Shown here: piece after piece, positions 14,169 through 21,842 of the stretch
Layout: each line of letters starts with the position of its first letter
Numbering within the stretch: the stretch's first letter is position 1
Assembly (NCBI GenBank): GCA_028695935.1
Contig: JAQVHY010000020.1
Location: 1-33,171, forward strand
DNA length: 33,171 nt
Direction of reading: 5' to 3'
Source of the DNA: Desulfobacca sp.
GTDB lineage: Bacteria; Desulfobacterota; Desulfobaccia; Desulfobaccales; Desulfobaccaceae
Translations under genes and position numbers: made by a program
Notes under the pieces: generated by a model
The model's input: the letters and a program-made list of their open reading frames with translations, nothing else
What the model was told of the DNA's origin: nothing
The model's database searches: none

Positions 14169-16031
14169 GTGGTGCCCTATCGCTATCCGTTAATTATTGT
14201 CTTCCACCTGGCCTTATTCGCCGCAGCTTATCTTAGCGCCTATGTCCTGCGTTTTGAAGGCTACATTCCCGAGGCCTATTATCAGGTAATGTGGCGCAGC
14301 CTGCCGCTAGTGATGCTGGTGCAGGGGGGGCTGTTTTATTACTATGATCTGTACAGCGGGATCTGGCGTTATGTCAGTTTCGGCGATATTCAGAACATCC
14401 TGGAGGCGACGCTGCTCAGCCTGATTCTGGTGCTCAACGTTAATCTGTTTCTGGGTCCCTATCTGGGTTATATACCGCGTTCCATCTATGTATTGGACTT
14501 TCTGCTATTAGTGGCCTTTGCCAGTGGCAGCCGGTTTCTGGTCCGCTATGCCCGGGAACGGTGGGCCTTGTTGGGTCCCGGCGAAAAGGTAGAGGTCAGC
14601 CGAGTATTGGTAGTCGGTCCGGTTAATGTCGCCGAACCCTTGATTCGCGAAATGATCAGTCACGCCAATAATTACCTGCCGATCGCCTTGCTTGATCCCG
14701 ACCAACATTTGCACGGCTACCGGGTCCACAATGTCCTGATCACCGGGGGACTGCGGCGCATGATCCCCCTGATCCAGCGTTATCGGATCCAGGAAATAAT
14801 CTTTGCCTGGCCGGAAGCCTCCGAAGATCGACTTAATCGGATTATCGAGGACTGTCGGCCTTTAGGCGTCCGCTTCAAGATTCTGCCTTCATTAAGGGAA
14901 GTGTTGGATGGCCGGGTGCGCCTGTCTGACCTGCGGGATATTGAACTGGAGGACTTATTGCCCCGACCGCCCATCTATATTGACCGGGAGCCACTATCTG
15001 AGTTTATCCATGACCGGGTGATTATGGTCACTGGTGCGGGTGGTTCCATCGGCTCGGAGATCTGCCGACAGGTAGCCCGGTTTCAGCCCCGACAACTATT
15101 GCTGCTGGAACGGGCCGAAAACGCCCTGTACGAGATGGAGGGATCGTTAAAGCGGCAATTTCCCAAACTTGACTTACAGGCCCAGGTAGGGAGCATCAAT
15201 GATGGTCCTGGCCTCAAGTTACTCTTGGCGCACTATCATCCCGAACTGATCTTTCACGCCGCAGCCTATAAACACGTGCCGCTGATGGAGCGCCACCCTT
15301 TGGAAGCGGCTTATAATAATGTCCTGGGTACCCGCAACCTGGCCCAAGCCGCCCTGGCCGCGGGCACCGAGTTGTTTGTGATGATTTCCACGGATAAAGC
15401 CGTTAATCCCACCAACGTCATGGGGGTTACCAAGCGCATTGCCGAAAAATATGTCCAGTCGCTGAATAATGGCCATACCACCCGCTTCGTGATCACGCGC
15501 TTCGGCAATGTCCTGGGCAGCGCCGGGAGTGTTATCCCCTTGTTCCGGCGCCAGTTGGCCCTGGGGGGACCTTTGACTGTCACCCACCCAGATATCGAAC
15601 GCTTTTTCATGACCATCCCGGAGGCGGTACAACTGGTGCTGCAAGCCGCTCATATGGGACGGGGGGGCGACATTTTTGTGCTGAACATGGGGCGCTCGGT
15701 CAAGATCCGCGACCTGGCCGAAAAACTCTGTCTGCTGGCCGGAAAACACCCTGGCAAAGATATTCAGATTTTATACACCGGTTTGCGTCCTGGGGAAAAG
15801 CTGTTTGAGGAGTTATTCAACCGCGAGGAGCAGCCGCACCCTACCGAACATCCGTTGATCCTGAGGGCGGTAGGGCCTAGACAGGAGGCCGCGGTCTGGG
15901 AAACCAACCTGGACGAGATTGCTGAGTTAGTCCGGCAGCGGCAGGTTTCTGCTCTGTTGGCCAAGTTTAAAAGCATTATTCCCAATTATCATCAAGATCC
16001 CCAAACCCTGGAATTAAATAAGGTAAAATAA
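14169..16031 (+). CDS. Membrane UDP-HexNAc 4,6-dehydratase (WbpM/CapD/PglF type)
   Basis: A 620-residue inner-membrane enzyme making 4-keto-6-deoxy nucleotide sugars for surface polysaccharides or glycans. Four hydrophobic helices occupy about 7-125. A Rossmann-like CoA-binding domain follows (RVLVVGPVNVAE, 145-156), then the catalytic SDR domain with GAGGSIGSE (289-297), AAAYKHVPLMERHP (364-377) and STDKAVNPTNVMGVTK (407-422). In the last, Met418 replaces the usual SDR tyrosine and Lys422 is kept, as is typical of WbpM-like dehydratases. The start is GTG at 14169 or the adjacent GTG at 14172, after GGGAG. It ends 278 bp before the convergent proC, separated by a repeat cluster containing a copy of codons 462-479. 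Confidence 0.9.
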   Translation: MVPYRYPLIIVFHLALFAAAYLSAYVLRFEGYIPEAYYQVMWRSLPLVMLVQGGLFYYYDLYSGIWRYVSFGDIQNILEATLLSLILVLNVNLFLGPYLGYIPRSIYVLDFLLLVAFASGSRFLVRYARERWALLGPGEKVEVSRVLVVGPVNVAEPLIREMISHANNYLPIALLDPDQHLHGYRVHNVLITGGLRRMIPLIQRYRIQEIIFAWPEASEDRLNRIIEDCRPLGVRFKILPSLREVLDGRVRLSDLRDIELEDLLPRPPIYIDREPLSEFIHDRVIMVTGAGGSIGSEICRQVARFQPRQLLLLERAENALYEMEGSLKRQFPKLDLQAQVGSINDGPGLKLLLAHYHPELIFHAAAYKHVPLMERHPLEAAYNNVLGTRNLAQAALAAGTELFVMISTDKAVNPTNVMGVTKRIAEKYVQSLNNGHTTRFVITRFGNVLGSAGSVIPLFRRQLALGGPLTVTHPDIERFFMTIPEAVQLVLQAAHMGRGGDIFVLNMGRSVKIRDLAEKLCLLAGKHPGKDIQILYTGLRPGEKLFEELFNREEQPHPTEHPLILRAVGPRQEAAVWETNLDEIAELVRQRQVSALLAKFKSIIPNYHQDPQTLELNKVK

Positions 16032-16058
16032 AGGAACGGTGGCGAAGACAGGTTTATG

Positions 16059-16127
16059 GCGTTCCCAAGTACAACTTGGGAACGAGAGGAAGAAATATTG
16101 CGTTCCTAAGTACAACTTGGGAACGAG
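16059..16127 (+). repeat. Two direct copies of a 28-bp palindromic repeat
   Basis: Copies at 16059-16086 and 16100-16127 differ at one base. Each contains CGTTCCCAAGT-ACA-ACTTGGGAACG, a nearly perfect hairpin. Such REP-like palindromes are common in many genomes and are associated elsewhere with RAYT transposases; no transposase gene is in the window. Confidence 0.88.
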
Positions 16128-16179
16128 TTGGCCCTGGGCGGACCTTTGACTGTCACCCACCCAGATAGCGAACGCTTTT
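16126..16179 (+). pseudogene. 54-bp copy of an internal piece of the dehydratase gene
   Basis: These 54 bp match 15553-15606 (codons 462-479, around GGPLTVTHPDIERFF) at 52 positions with no gaps. The copy lies 573 bp downstream of its source, outside the gene, and has no start or function of its own. It is flanked by palindromic repeat copies in opposite orientation (ending 16127 and starting 16185). Confidence 0.92.
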
Positions 16180-16184
16180 CTACT

Positions 16185-16212
16185 CTCGTGCCCAGGTTGG
16201 ACTTGGGCACGC
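16185..16212 (-). repeat. Inverted copy of the 28-bp palindromic repeat
   Basis: Read on the minus strand it matches the 16059 repeat at 24 of 28 positions. Two differences are compensatory: GTTCCC/GGGAAC has become GTGCCC/GGGCAC, so the stem CGTGCCCA (16187-16194) with TGGGCACG (16204-16211) stays perfect. This implies selection or mobilisation acting on the folded form. Confidence 0.8.
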
Positions 16213-16230
16213 CCGAACTGAGCTAGAAAT

Positions 16231-16247
16231 GGTGCGTAGGACGCACC
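16231..16247. repeat. Short palindrome GGTGCGT-AGG-ACGCACC
   Basis: A perfect 7-bp stem with a 3-nt loop, a different family from the 28-bp repeats beside it. It resembles short dispersed palindromes found in many environmental genomes. Confidence 0.6.
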
Positions 16248-16294
16248 CTATTTTAATCTGCAGGGATAGGGGATACCGGAAAACGTGGGTGACT

Positions 16295-16313
16295 CTGAGC
16301 GTGAGACGCTCAG
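16295..16313. terminator. Hairpin overlapping the proC stop codon
   Basis: CTGAGCG (16295-16301) pairs with CGCTCAG (16307-16313) around TGAGA, followed on the plus strand by TTTTG. The proC stop codon (16310-16312, minus strand) lies inside the stem. It probably ends transcription between the convergent genes, though it may be another dispersed palindrome. Confidence 0.5.
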
Positions 16314-17122
16314 TTTTGCCCCAGTTCCTGGGCCCGGCGGGTGGCGGCTTCCACCGCACTCATCACCAGGCCCCGGAAGCCGCCCTGCTCCAGGACGTGT
16401 AATCCGGCGATAGTGGTGCCGCCGGGGGAGGTTACCTGATCTTTTAAGTGGGCGGGATGTTGCTGGGATTTAAGCAGGAGTTGGGCGGTGCCCAGCATGG
16501 TCTGGGCCGCCAGCCGGAGGGCGGTGTCCCGCGTCAGTCCCATCTTGACCCCGCCATCGGCCAGGGCCTCGATAAACGTCAGGACATAGGCCGGACCGCT
16601 GCCGCTCAGGCCGGTAACCGCGTCCAGATGCTTTTCCTCCACTACCACGGCCTGCCCGACGGCCTGGAAGAGTAGTTGGGCCAATTGTAAATCGTCCGCA
16701 GTGGCCCGACGGCCGGGGGCCAGGGCGGCCATCCCGGCCTGGACCATAGTAGGGGTGTTGGGCATCACACGGATGATCCGGGCCTCCGAAAGGTACTCTT
16801 CCATCAAACTGAGGGGGATGCCGGCGGCGATGGATATGACTAGGTGGCTAGGCTTAACCTGAGGGCGGATTTCGGCCAGCACCTGGGGGAAAACCTGAGG
16901 CTTGACCGCCAGCAGCACGATCTCCGTCTGGCTGACCAGATCAAGGTTATCGGCGGCTACTGCTACCCCGTATTGTTGCCGGGCCAGTTCGCGGCGCTGT
17001 GGGTCGAGATCAAAAATCCTCGTTTGGTCGGGGGCAGCCAGCCCGGCCGCGAGCCAGCCCTTGAGCAAGGCCTGGCCCATATTACCTACCCCAATTATTC
17101 CTAAGTTTTTAATTATGGCCAT
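16310..17122 (-). CDS. proC: Pyrroline-5-carboxylate reductase
   Basis: NAD(P)H-dependent last step of proline synthesis. The 270-residue product has the N-terminal dinucleotide fold IGVGNMGQALLKGWL, then LLAVKPQ and VISIAAGIPLSLM, RVMPNTP, and the C-terminal dimer and substrate region VTGLSGSGPAYVLTFIEALA with QVTSPGGTTIAGL, diagnostic of ProC. The ATG is preceded by AAGGA. It stands alone and converges with the dehydratase gene. A 13-bp palindrome ATAGGATTCCTAT (17164-17176) lies about 40 bp upstream of its start and may be an operator. Confidence 0.95.
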   Translation of the reverse strand: MAIIKNLGIIGVGNMGQALLKGWLAAGLAAPDQTRIFDLDPQRRELARQQYGVAVAADNLDLVSQTEIVLLAVKPQVFPQVLAEIRPQVKPSHLVISIAAGIPLSLMEEYLSEARIIRVMPNTPTMVQAGMAALAPGRRATADDLQLAQLLFQAVGQAVVVEEKHLDAVTGLSGSGPAYVLTFIEALADGGVKMGLTRDTALRLAAQTMLGTAQLLLKSQQHPAHLKDQVTSPGGTTIAGLHVLEQGGFRGLVMSAVEAATRRAQELGQN

Positions 17123-17280
17123 AACCTTATTCCTTCCCTCCCCAGCGGTTTGAAAAATTTATCATAGGATTCCTATATTATTAATTCCTTAGGCGGGTGG
17201 CAAGGTTAATTCGTGCTAGTGAGAATGACCTACCCCACCCAAGTCACGTTTGCCAAGGATTGTAAGGGACCAGAATTATT

Positions 17281-17309
17281 TTTATTCGATGGCAGTAATA
17301 AGCTATAAT
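17281..17309 (+). promoter_or_regulatory. Weak promoter for pdxA
   Basis: A perfect -10 TATAAT (17304-17309) lies 31 bp before pdxA. The element at -35 (TTTATT, 17-bp spacer) is poor, so an activator or an AT-rich UP element may be needed. Confidence 0.35.
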
Positions 17310-17340
17310 TAAGCAGTTTAATATCGATGGCAGGCTAGGC

Positions 17341-18369
17341 ATGGCAGAAATCAGCAATGCAAAGGCGCGGCTCCGGCTGGCGATTACCATGGGCGATGTG
17401 ACCGGCATCGGGCCGGAGATTATCGCCAAGTCGTTGGCCCAGGAAGAAATATATCAGAATTGTCAACCACTAGTGATCGGGGATCGGGCGGCGCTGGAAC
17501 GGGCGGTGGCCCGGTGTGCCCCGCAGCTTGGCATCCGGACCGTAACCCACGCCGATGAGGGGCAATATCAGCTGGGCGGCATCGATTTGTTGGCTCTGTC
17601 GTATCTGGATCCGGCGGATCTGGTTTACGGCCACCCGACCCCGGCCAGCGGGGCTAAGATGGTGGAGTTTATACTTAAGGCCATTGACCTGGCCTTAAGC
17701 GGGGCAGTAGCTGCGGTGGTGACCGGGCCGATCAGCAAGGCGGCCATGCATCTGGCCGGTTATGATTATCCGGGGCATACCGAGTTGCTGGCCGAGCGTA
17801 CCGGGGCCGCGGAAATGGCCATGATGCTGGCCGGGGATGGATTTAGGGTGGTACTGGCTACTATTCATTGTCCCTTGGTAGAAGTTGCTGCCCGTCTGAA
17901 CATTGGAAATCTGTTGAACCTGATCACCCTGACGCATCGCAGCCTGCGGGTGGATTTTGGCCTGAGCCAACCACGTATCGGGGTGGCGGCCTTAAATCCC
18001 CATGCCAGCGAGGGCGGCCTATTTGGCACCGAAGAAGCGGCGATCATTAGCCCGGCGATTCAGCAGGCCCAGGCCGCGGGCATCCCGGTAACCGGGCCGT
18101 TTCCCGCGGACACGCTGTTCGTGCGCCAACAACGGGGTGAGTTTGACGCAGTGGTGGCGATGTACCATGATCAGGGCTTGATCCCTTTAAAATTGTTGTA
18201 TTTTGGCCGCGCGGTCAATATCACTTTGGGATTACCCATTGTCCGCACCTCGGTGGATCATGGTACTGCCTATGATTTGGCCGGCACCGGCCAGGCGGAC
18301 CCCGGCAGTCTGCAGGCGGCGATTCGCCTGGCAGCCCTGATCGCCGCTAATCGGGCCCGGAAGAACTAA
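17341..18369 (+). CDS. pdxA: 4-hydroxythreonine-4-phosphate dehydrogenase
   Basis: NAD-dependent oxidation in the DXP-dependent pathway to pyridoxal phosphate; metal-dependent dimer in the cytoplasm. The 342 residues carry the PdxA signature ITMGDVTGIGPEI, VTGPISKAAMHLAGYDYPGHTE with the metal and substrate histidine, LNPHASEGGLFGTEE, and AMYHDQGLIPLKLL. The C-terminus has VRTSVDHGTAYDLAGTG. The start ATG is supported by family alignment, although the RBS is weak. It is the first gene of a plus-strand run; the next gene starts after a palindromic repeat. Confidence 0.95.
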   Translation: MAEISNAKARLRLAITMGDVTGIGPEIIAKSLAQEEIYQNCQPLVIGDRAALERAVARCAPQLGIRTVTHADEGQYQLGGIDLLALSYLDPADLVYGHPTPASGAKMVEFILKAIDLALSGAVAAVVTGPISKAAMHLAGYDYPGHTELLAERTGAAEMAMMLAGDGFRVVLATIHCPLVEVAARLNIGNLLNLITLTHRSLRVDFGLSQPRIGVAALNPHASEGGLFGTEEAAIISPAIQQAQAAGIPVTGPFPADTLFVRQQRGEFDAVVAMYHDQGLIPLKLLYFGRAVNITLGLPIVRTSVDHGTAYDLAGTGQADPGSLQAAIRLAALIAANRARKN

Positions 18370-18378
18370 AGCCCTGGA

Positions 18379-18398
18379 GGGCGCAATGAATTGCGCCC
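18379..18398. repeat. Palindrome GGGCGCAA-TGAA-TTGCGCCC
   Basis: A perfect 8-bp stem with a 4-nt loop, 10 bp after pdxA. There is no T tract, so it is probably a dispersed repeat rather than a classical terminator, though it could protect the mRNA 3' end. Confidence 0.6.
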
Positions 18399-18497
18399 CT
18401 ACCGTCAAGGAAACATAGTTTTCTGAAAACAACTCGTTACAAGATGATAGAGAGCAAAGGAAACCGAGGATTCTAACCACGCAAGGAGAGTTCGGTT

Positions 18498-19226
18498 ATG
18501 CAGAAGACTTATTTAATGATCCTGAGTGTCTGTAGCCTTTGTTTGGTGCTGACGGTTCTGACCAGCAGCAGCGGTATTGCGGCAGAACAAAAAAACGATC
18601 GTCTCACGGCTCGGATTCACAGCGATGGGAGGGTGATGGCCACGCCAGATATTGCCACTCTGGTTTTTAAGATTGAGACCGAAGCGCCTCAGGCCCAGGC
18701 CGCGGCCGCGGAAAATGCCCGGTTGGCGGAAAAATTTTTGCCAATCATTAAAAAGGCCTTGACCGCGGAGGAGTCGGTCCAAAGTACGGGTTACGGGGTG
18801 ACGCCGGTCTATACCTACCCGAAGCGCGGGGAGCCGTCCAAGATTACCGCTTACCGGGCCCGGCACAGCTTTCGGGTTAAGTTGAAGGATGTCAAACGGC
18901 TAGGAGAAGTAATTGACTTAGGGTTACAGAACGGCGCGACCAGCGTGCAAGGGCCTTATTGGGAGCACTCCCGTCTGGAGGAGTTGAACCGTCAGGCCGC
19001 GGTGCAGGCCCTGGCCCAGGCCCGGCGTCTGGCTGAGGCCCTGGCCCAGGCCGAACACCTCAAGGTCAAACGCCTATTTAAGGTTTCTACAGAAATATCG
19101 GCGCGGCCGGTGCCGGTGGCCCGTGAAGGTCTGGCCTTCGCTCCCAAGGCGGCGGCCGAAACCCCTATTGAAGTGGGGGAGGAGGAGATCCACGTCCGCA
19201 TTGAGGCCATTTATGAGTTAGAATAG
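18498..19226 (+). CDS. SIMPL-domain (DUF541) exported protein
   Basis: A 242-residue envelope protein. Residues 1-29 (MQKTYLMILSVCSLCLVLTV, ending SSSGIAA) form the signal peptide. The rest is a SIMPL domain: a strand with ARIHSDGRVMATPDIATLVFKI near the start, then ESVQSTGYGVTPVYTY, GATSVQGPYWEHS and a helical ALAQARRLAEALA. Proteins of this family, including periplasmic YggE-type proteins, have been linked to stress tolerance, but the biochemical role is unknown. The RBS AAGGAGAG precedes the ATG. It is not obviously tied in function to pdxA or the NifU-like gene. Confidence 0.82.
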   Translation: MQKTYLMILSVCSLCLVLTVLTSSSGIAAEQKNDRLTARIHSDGRVMATPDIATLVFKIETEAPQAQAAAAENARLAEKFLPIIKKALTAEESVQSTGYGVTPVYTYPKRGEPSKITAYRARHSFRVKLKDVKRLGEVIDLGLQNGATSVQGPYWEHSRLEELNRQAAVQALAQARRLAEALAQAEHLKVKRLFKVSTEISARPVPVAREGLAFAPKAAAETPIEVGEEEIHVRIEAIYELE

Positions 19227-19333
19227 TTTTCACTTAGTAAAAAATTGGGGTCGGCCAGGGTTTACTTTTCTAGATATCGTGGTTACGTTAAAATTTAACT
19301 TTTGTAAAAGTAGTAATTAAGGAGGAATAGTTA

Positions 19334-19558
19334 GTGAAAGAATTGGTAGAAAATGCGCTGGCTAAAGTGCGTCCCTTGCTCCAGCGGGATGGCGGCGATG
19401 TCGAACTGGTAGATGTTATTGAAGGGCAAGGGGTGGTTAAAGTCCGGCTCACGGGTGCTTGTAAAGGCTGTCCGATGTCACAGATGACCCTGAAGCATGG
19501 TATTGAGAGGTTGTTGGTCCAGGAAGTGCCTGGGGTTAAGGCTGTCGAGGCCGTATAA
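19334..19558 (+). CDS. NifU-like Fe-S scaffold domain protein
   Basis: A 74-residue stand-alone NifU C-terminal (Nfu) domain, which carries a [4Fe-4S] cluster between subunits and passes it to client proteins. The sequence runs [20 protein letters not shown], then [16 protein letters not shown] with the cluster cysteines C-x2-C, then [10 protein letters not shown] and PGVKAVEAV. The GTG start has a strong AAGGAGGAA upstream. It could supply enzymes such as ThiC. It converges with rlmH across a hairpin. Confidence 0.93.
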   Translation: MKELVENALAKVRPLLQRDGGDVELVDVIEGQGVVKVRLTGACKGCPMSQMTLKHGIERLLVQEVPGVKAVEAV

Positions 19559-19562
19559 GTTT

Positions 19563-19596
19563 TAGGGGCTTCTAAGGCAGAGGCTTGTAGCCCCTA
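19563..19596. terminator. Hairpin between convergent nfu-like and rlmH genes
   Basis: TAGGGGCT (19563-19570) pairs perfectly with AGCCCCTA (19589-19596) around an 18-nt loop. There is no strong T tract on either side. Its position between converging stops suggests a bidirectional terminator. Confidence 0.5.
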
Positions 19597-19605
19597 GTAA
19601 TAAAT

Positions 19606-20079
19606 CTACAGATGATAAGGATGTCCGGCGCGGATGGTCATGGCCCGGTAGATCTGCTCCAAGAGAATAAGGCGGCTCAGTTCATGGGTGAAGGTTAGGC
19701 GGGAGAGGGATAAATGGTAGTCCGCCGCGGTCACCACGGCCGGGGCTAGCCCCAGATGACCGCCCACCACAAAGACCAGCGGTGCGGCAGATTCCTGTTC
19801 CCGGTTAGTCAGCCACTGGGCCAGGGCCTCGGAGGTCATCAGTTGTCCGGCTGTTTCCAGGGTTATGGTTCGGGCCGGCCGAGGGATCTTGGCCAACAGT
19901 CGCGCCCCTTCCCGGGCACGGAGGTGATCGGCGCTGAGGCTGACGTAAGGTTTCTCCTCCCGGACCGTTATCAGCGAGAGCTTTAGATAGGGTCGGAGGC
20001 GCTTTTGGTAAAAGGCCAGTCCCTCCTGAATAAAACCGGTTCGGGTTTTACCGACCATGAGGATAACAATATTGAGCAT
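19606..20079 (-). CDS. rlmH: 23S rRNA (pseudouridine1915-N3)-methyltransferase
   Basis: SPOUT-family enzyme that methylates pseudouridine 1915 of 23S rRNA in the assembled 70S ribosome. The 157-residue length is normal. The C-terminal knot region reads FVVGGHLGLAPAV, LSLSRLTFTHELSRLILLEQ, IYRAMTIRAGHPYHL, as expected for RlmH; the usual GG-x-x-G loop is GGHLG here. The N-terminus MLNIVILMVGKTR also fits. It stands alone on the minus strand. Confidence 0.92.
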   Translation of the reverse strand: MLNIVILMVGKTRTGFIQEGLAFYQKRLRPYLKLSLITVREEKPYVSLSADHLRAREGARLLAKIPRPARTITLETAGQLMTSEALAQWLTNREQESAAPLVFVVGGHLGLAPAVVTAADYHLSLSRLTFTHELSRLILLEQIYRAMTIRAGHPYHL

Positions 20080-20250
20080 AAGTCTTCAGTACTGTGGATA
20101 AGGTCTTGCCACCCCTGCTTAAATAACTTGAAAATGCATGGTTGGCCTCATTTCCCCAGCCTCTTAATTTGCGGTATCTCGTATTCAGGGACAAAAGTCA
20201 AGGGCAGCCCGACGAAACCGCGGCTTATATGGTCCTCTGGCGGGGGCACC

Positions 20251-20279
20251 TTGACAACCCCTGGGCTTTTTCCTAATTT
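20251..20279 (+). promoter_or_regulatory. Sigma-70 promoter of the ATP-grasp gene
   Basis: Perfect TTGACA (20251-20256), 17-bp spacer, TAATTT (20274-20279). The predicted start coincides with the ATG at 20286, so the transcript may be leaderless. Confidence 0.65.
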
Positions 20280-20285
20280 GTGATT

Positions 20286-21086
20286 ATGGAGGCCAGAATT
20301 GGAAAAGCCGGGGGGCGAATTATCCGCTCTGCCCAGCAATTTCGAAAATTATACCCATACTTGGAGGCGGGGGATCTAGTTTTGGGATCGCTGCCCCTCA
20401 AGGCCGGGGAAGAGTATAAGTTGTTAGATCTGGTGGAACGGGGCGTAACTCTATTTCCCGCGGCTTTGGCCCAGGTTTTGAGTCGGTCCAAGGCGGCCCA
20501 AGCCGAGGTTTTGGGAGGGTTTATGCTGCCCGAAACCTTCGTGGCCCATAGTCGGGCTGATTTACTGGCCCAACTCAACGCCTACCAGGCGAGCGGAGTG
20601 AGGCGCATCGTTACCAAACTTGATCGAGGCAATTGTGGCCAGGGAGTTAATCTTTGGCCCTCTTTGGAAGATTTGGTGAGCCTGGCCTCATTGAGTACCA
20701 TACCCTATCCCTTAGTAGTGCAACCCTGGGTGTCTGATTATCGGGACCTACGGGTGGTTATGGTGGGTGATTATATGGAGGCTTATGAGCGTTATAATCC
20801 CCATAATTTCCGGAATAATTTAGTTCTCGGCGGCCAGTCTCGGCCCGTCGAGCTAATTCCCGAGCATTTGTCCTGGTGCCAGGAGGTAATGAGGCGAGGG
20901 AAATTTCCGTATGCGGTGATCGATCTGTTGCAGCTTTCGGAGGACCGCTGGTATCTGGCCGAAGTTAACCTGAGAGCGGGCCTCAAGGCCGCCCGGGTCA
21001 CTCAGGCGGGATTTCGCCAGCAGGTAGCCCGGCTGGAGGAAGATTTTTTACGGCAATGGCTGGCGGCCAGGGAGAGGAACGGATGA
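20286..21086 (+). CDS. RimK-type ATP-grasp protein
   Basis: A 266-residue ATP-dependent carboxylate-amine/thiol ligase fold of unknown substrate. LGGFMLPETFVAHSR is followed by an ATP-grasp core: RIVTKLDRGNCGQGVNLWPS (the lysine and glycine-rich loop), LVVQPWVSDYRDLRVVMVGD, then PYAVIDLLQL and the metal-site WYLAEVNLRAG. I place the start at the ATG at 20286, because the GTG at 20280 would precede the predicted transcription start. No RBS is visible upstream of either. Its stop overlaps the start of the phosphoribosyltransferase gene by 4 bp, so the two are coupled. Confidence 0.8.
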   Translation: MEARIGKAGGRIIRSAQQFRKLYPYLEAGDLVLGSLPLKAGEEYKLLDLVERGVTLFPAALAQVLSRSKAAQAEVLGGFMLPETFVAHSRADLLAQLNAYQASGVRRIVTKLDRGNCGQGVNLWPSLEDLVSLASLSTIPYPLVVQPWVSDYRDLRVVMVGDYMEAYERYNPHNFRNNLVLGGQSRPVELIPEHLSWCQEVMRRGKFPYAVIDLLQLSEDRWYLAEVNLRAGLKAARVTQAGFRQQVARLEEDFLRQWLAARERNG

Positions 21087-21796
21087 CCACCATCGTGGAA
21101 GAGCCCGGCTGGCGGGATCGGGTGCAGGTATTTGCCGATCGTAGCGCGGCCGGCCGGCGGCTGGCTGAAAAACTGACTCAGTATAAGAATACCCAAACCC
21201 TGGTCTTGGGTATCCCTTCGGGCGGGGTGCCGGTCGCCTTTGAGATTGCCCGTGCCCTGGATCTCCCTCTGGATCTGGTAATCGTGCGCAAATTACAAAT
21301 CCCCTGGAATCCGGAAGCCGGATTTGGGGCGGTTAATCCGGACGGTGAGGTCATTTTTAATCAGGCCCTGCTGGAAAGACTGCGGCTGAGTCAGGACGAG
21401 ATTAACGCGCAGATCGAAAAGACCCTGAAAATCTTACGCCAACGTCAGAATCTATTCCGTGGGGGGCAGCCGTTACCAGATCTAACAGACTACTCGGTTA
21501 TCCTGGTCGATGATGGTCTGGCTTCGGGCTATACCATGCTGGCGGCGATTAAATATCTCCGGCAACGCTCCCCGGGTAAATTGGTGGTGGCGGTGCCTAC
21601 CGGGTCGCTGCGAACGGTCAACCTGATTAAGTCTGAGGTGGATGAATTGGTGTGTCTGAACATCCGCAGCGGTCTGGCCTTTGCGGTGGCGGATGCTTAT
21701 CAGAATTGGTATGATCTGGGCGACGCCGAAGTTATAGCCATCTTGGAAAATTATCGACAACCACAGCCCGAAACCAAATTAAAGCCAGATTGTTAG
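21083..21796 (+). CDS. Phosphoribosyltransferase-fold protein
   Basis: A 237-residue type I PRT-like protein of unknown substrate. LVLGIPSGGVPVAFEIARAL is the N-terminal phosphate loop, LVIVRKLQIPWNPEAGFGAV the conserved second block, and VILVDDGLASGYTMLAAI the PRPP-binding motif. The ATG at 21083 overlaps the preceding stop (ATGA) and has GGAGAGG upstream; the longer frame from 21056 is not needed. It resembles the predicted phosphoribosyltransferases of COG1926. Coupling to an ATP-grasp ligase suggests one pathway, which I cannot name. Confidence 0.85.
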   Translation: MTTIVEEPGWRDRVQVFADRSAAGRRLAEKLTQYKNTQTLVLGIPSGGVPVAFEIARALDLPLDLVIVRKLQIPWNPEAGFGAVNPDGEVIFNQALLERLRLSQDEINAQIEKTLKILRQRQNLFRGGQPLPDLTDYSVILVDDGLASGYTMLAAIKYLRQRSPGKLVVAVPTGSLRTVNLIKSEVDELVCLNIRSGLAFAVADAYQNWYDLGDAEVIAILENYRQPQPETKLKPDC

Positions 21797-21842
21797 TGAT
21801 CTCTAATTTTGAAAAAGACCGGCTCTTAAGGAGGAAAGAGCG

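Noticed and set aside
16059-16212. Repeats resembling a short CRISPR array
   Set aside because: Only two direct copies with a 13-nt gap, each a near-perfect palindrome, plus an inverted copy; no cas genes and no regular spacers.
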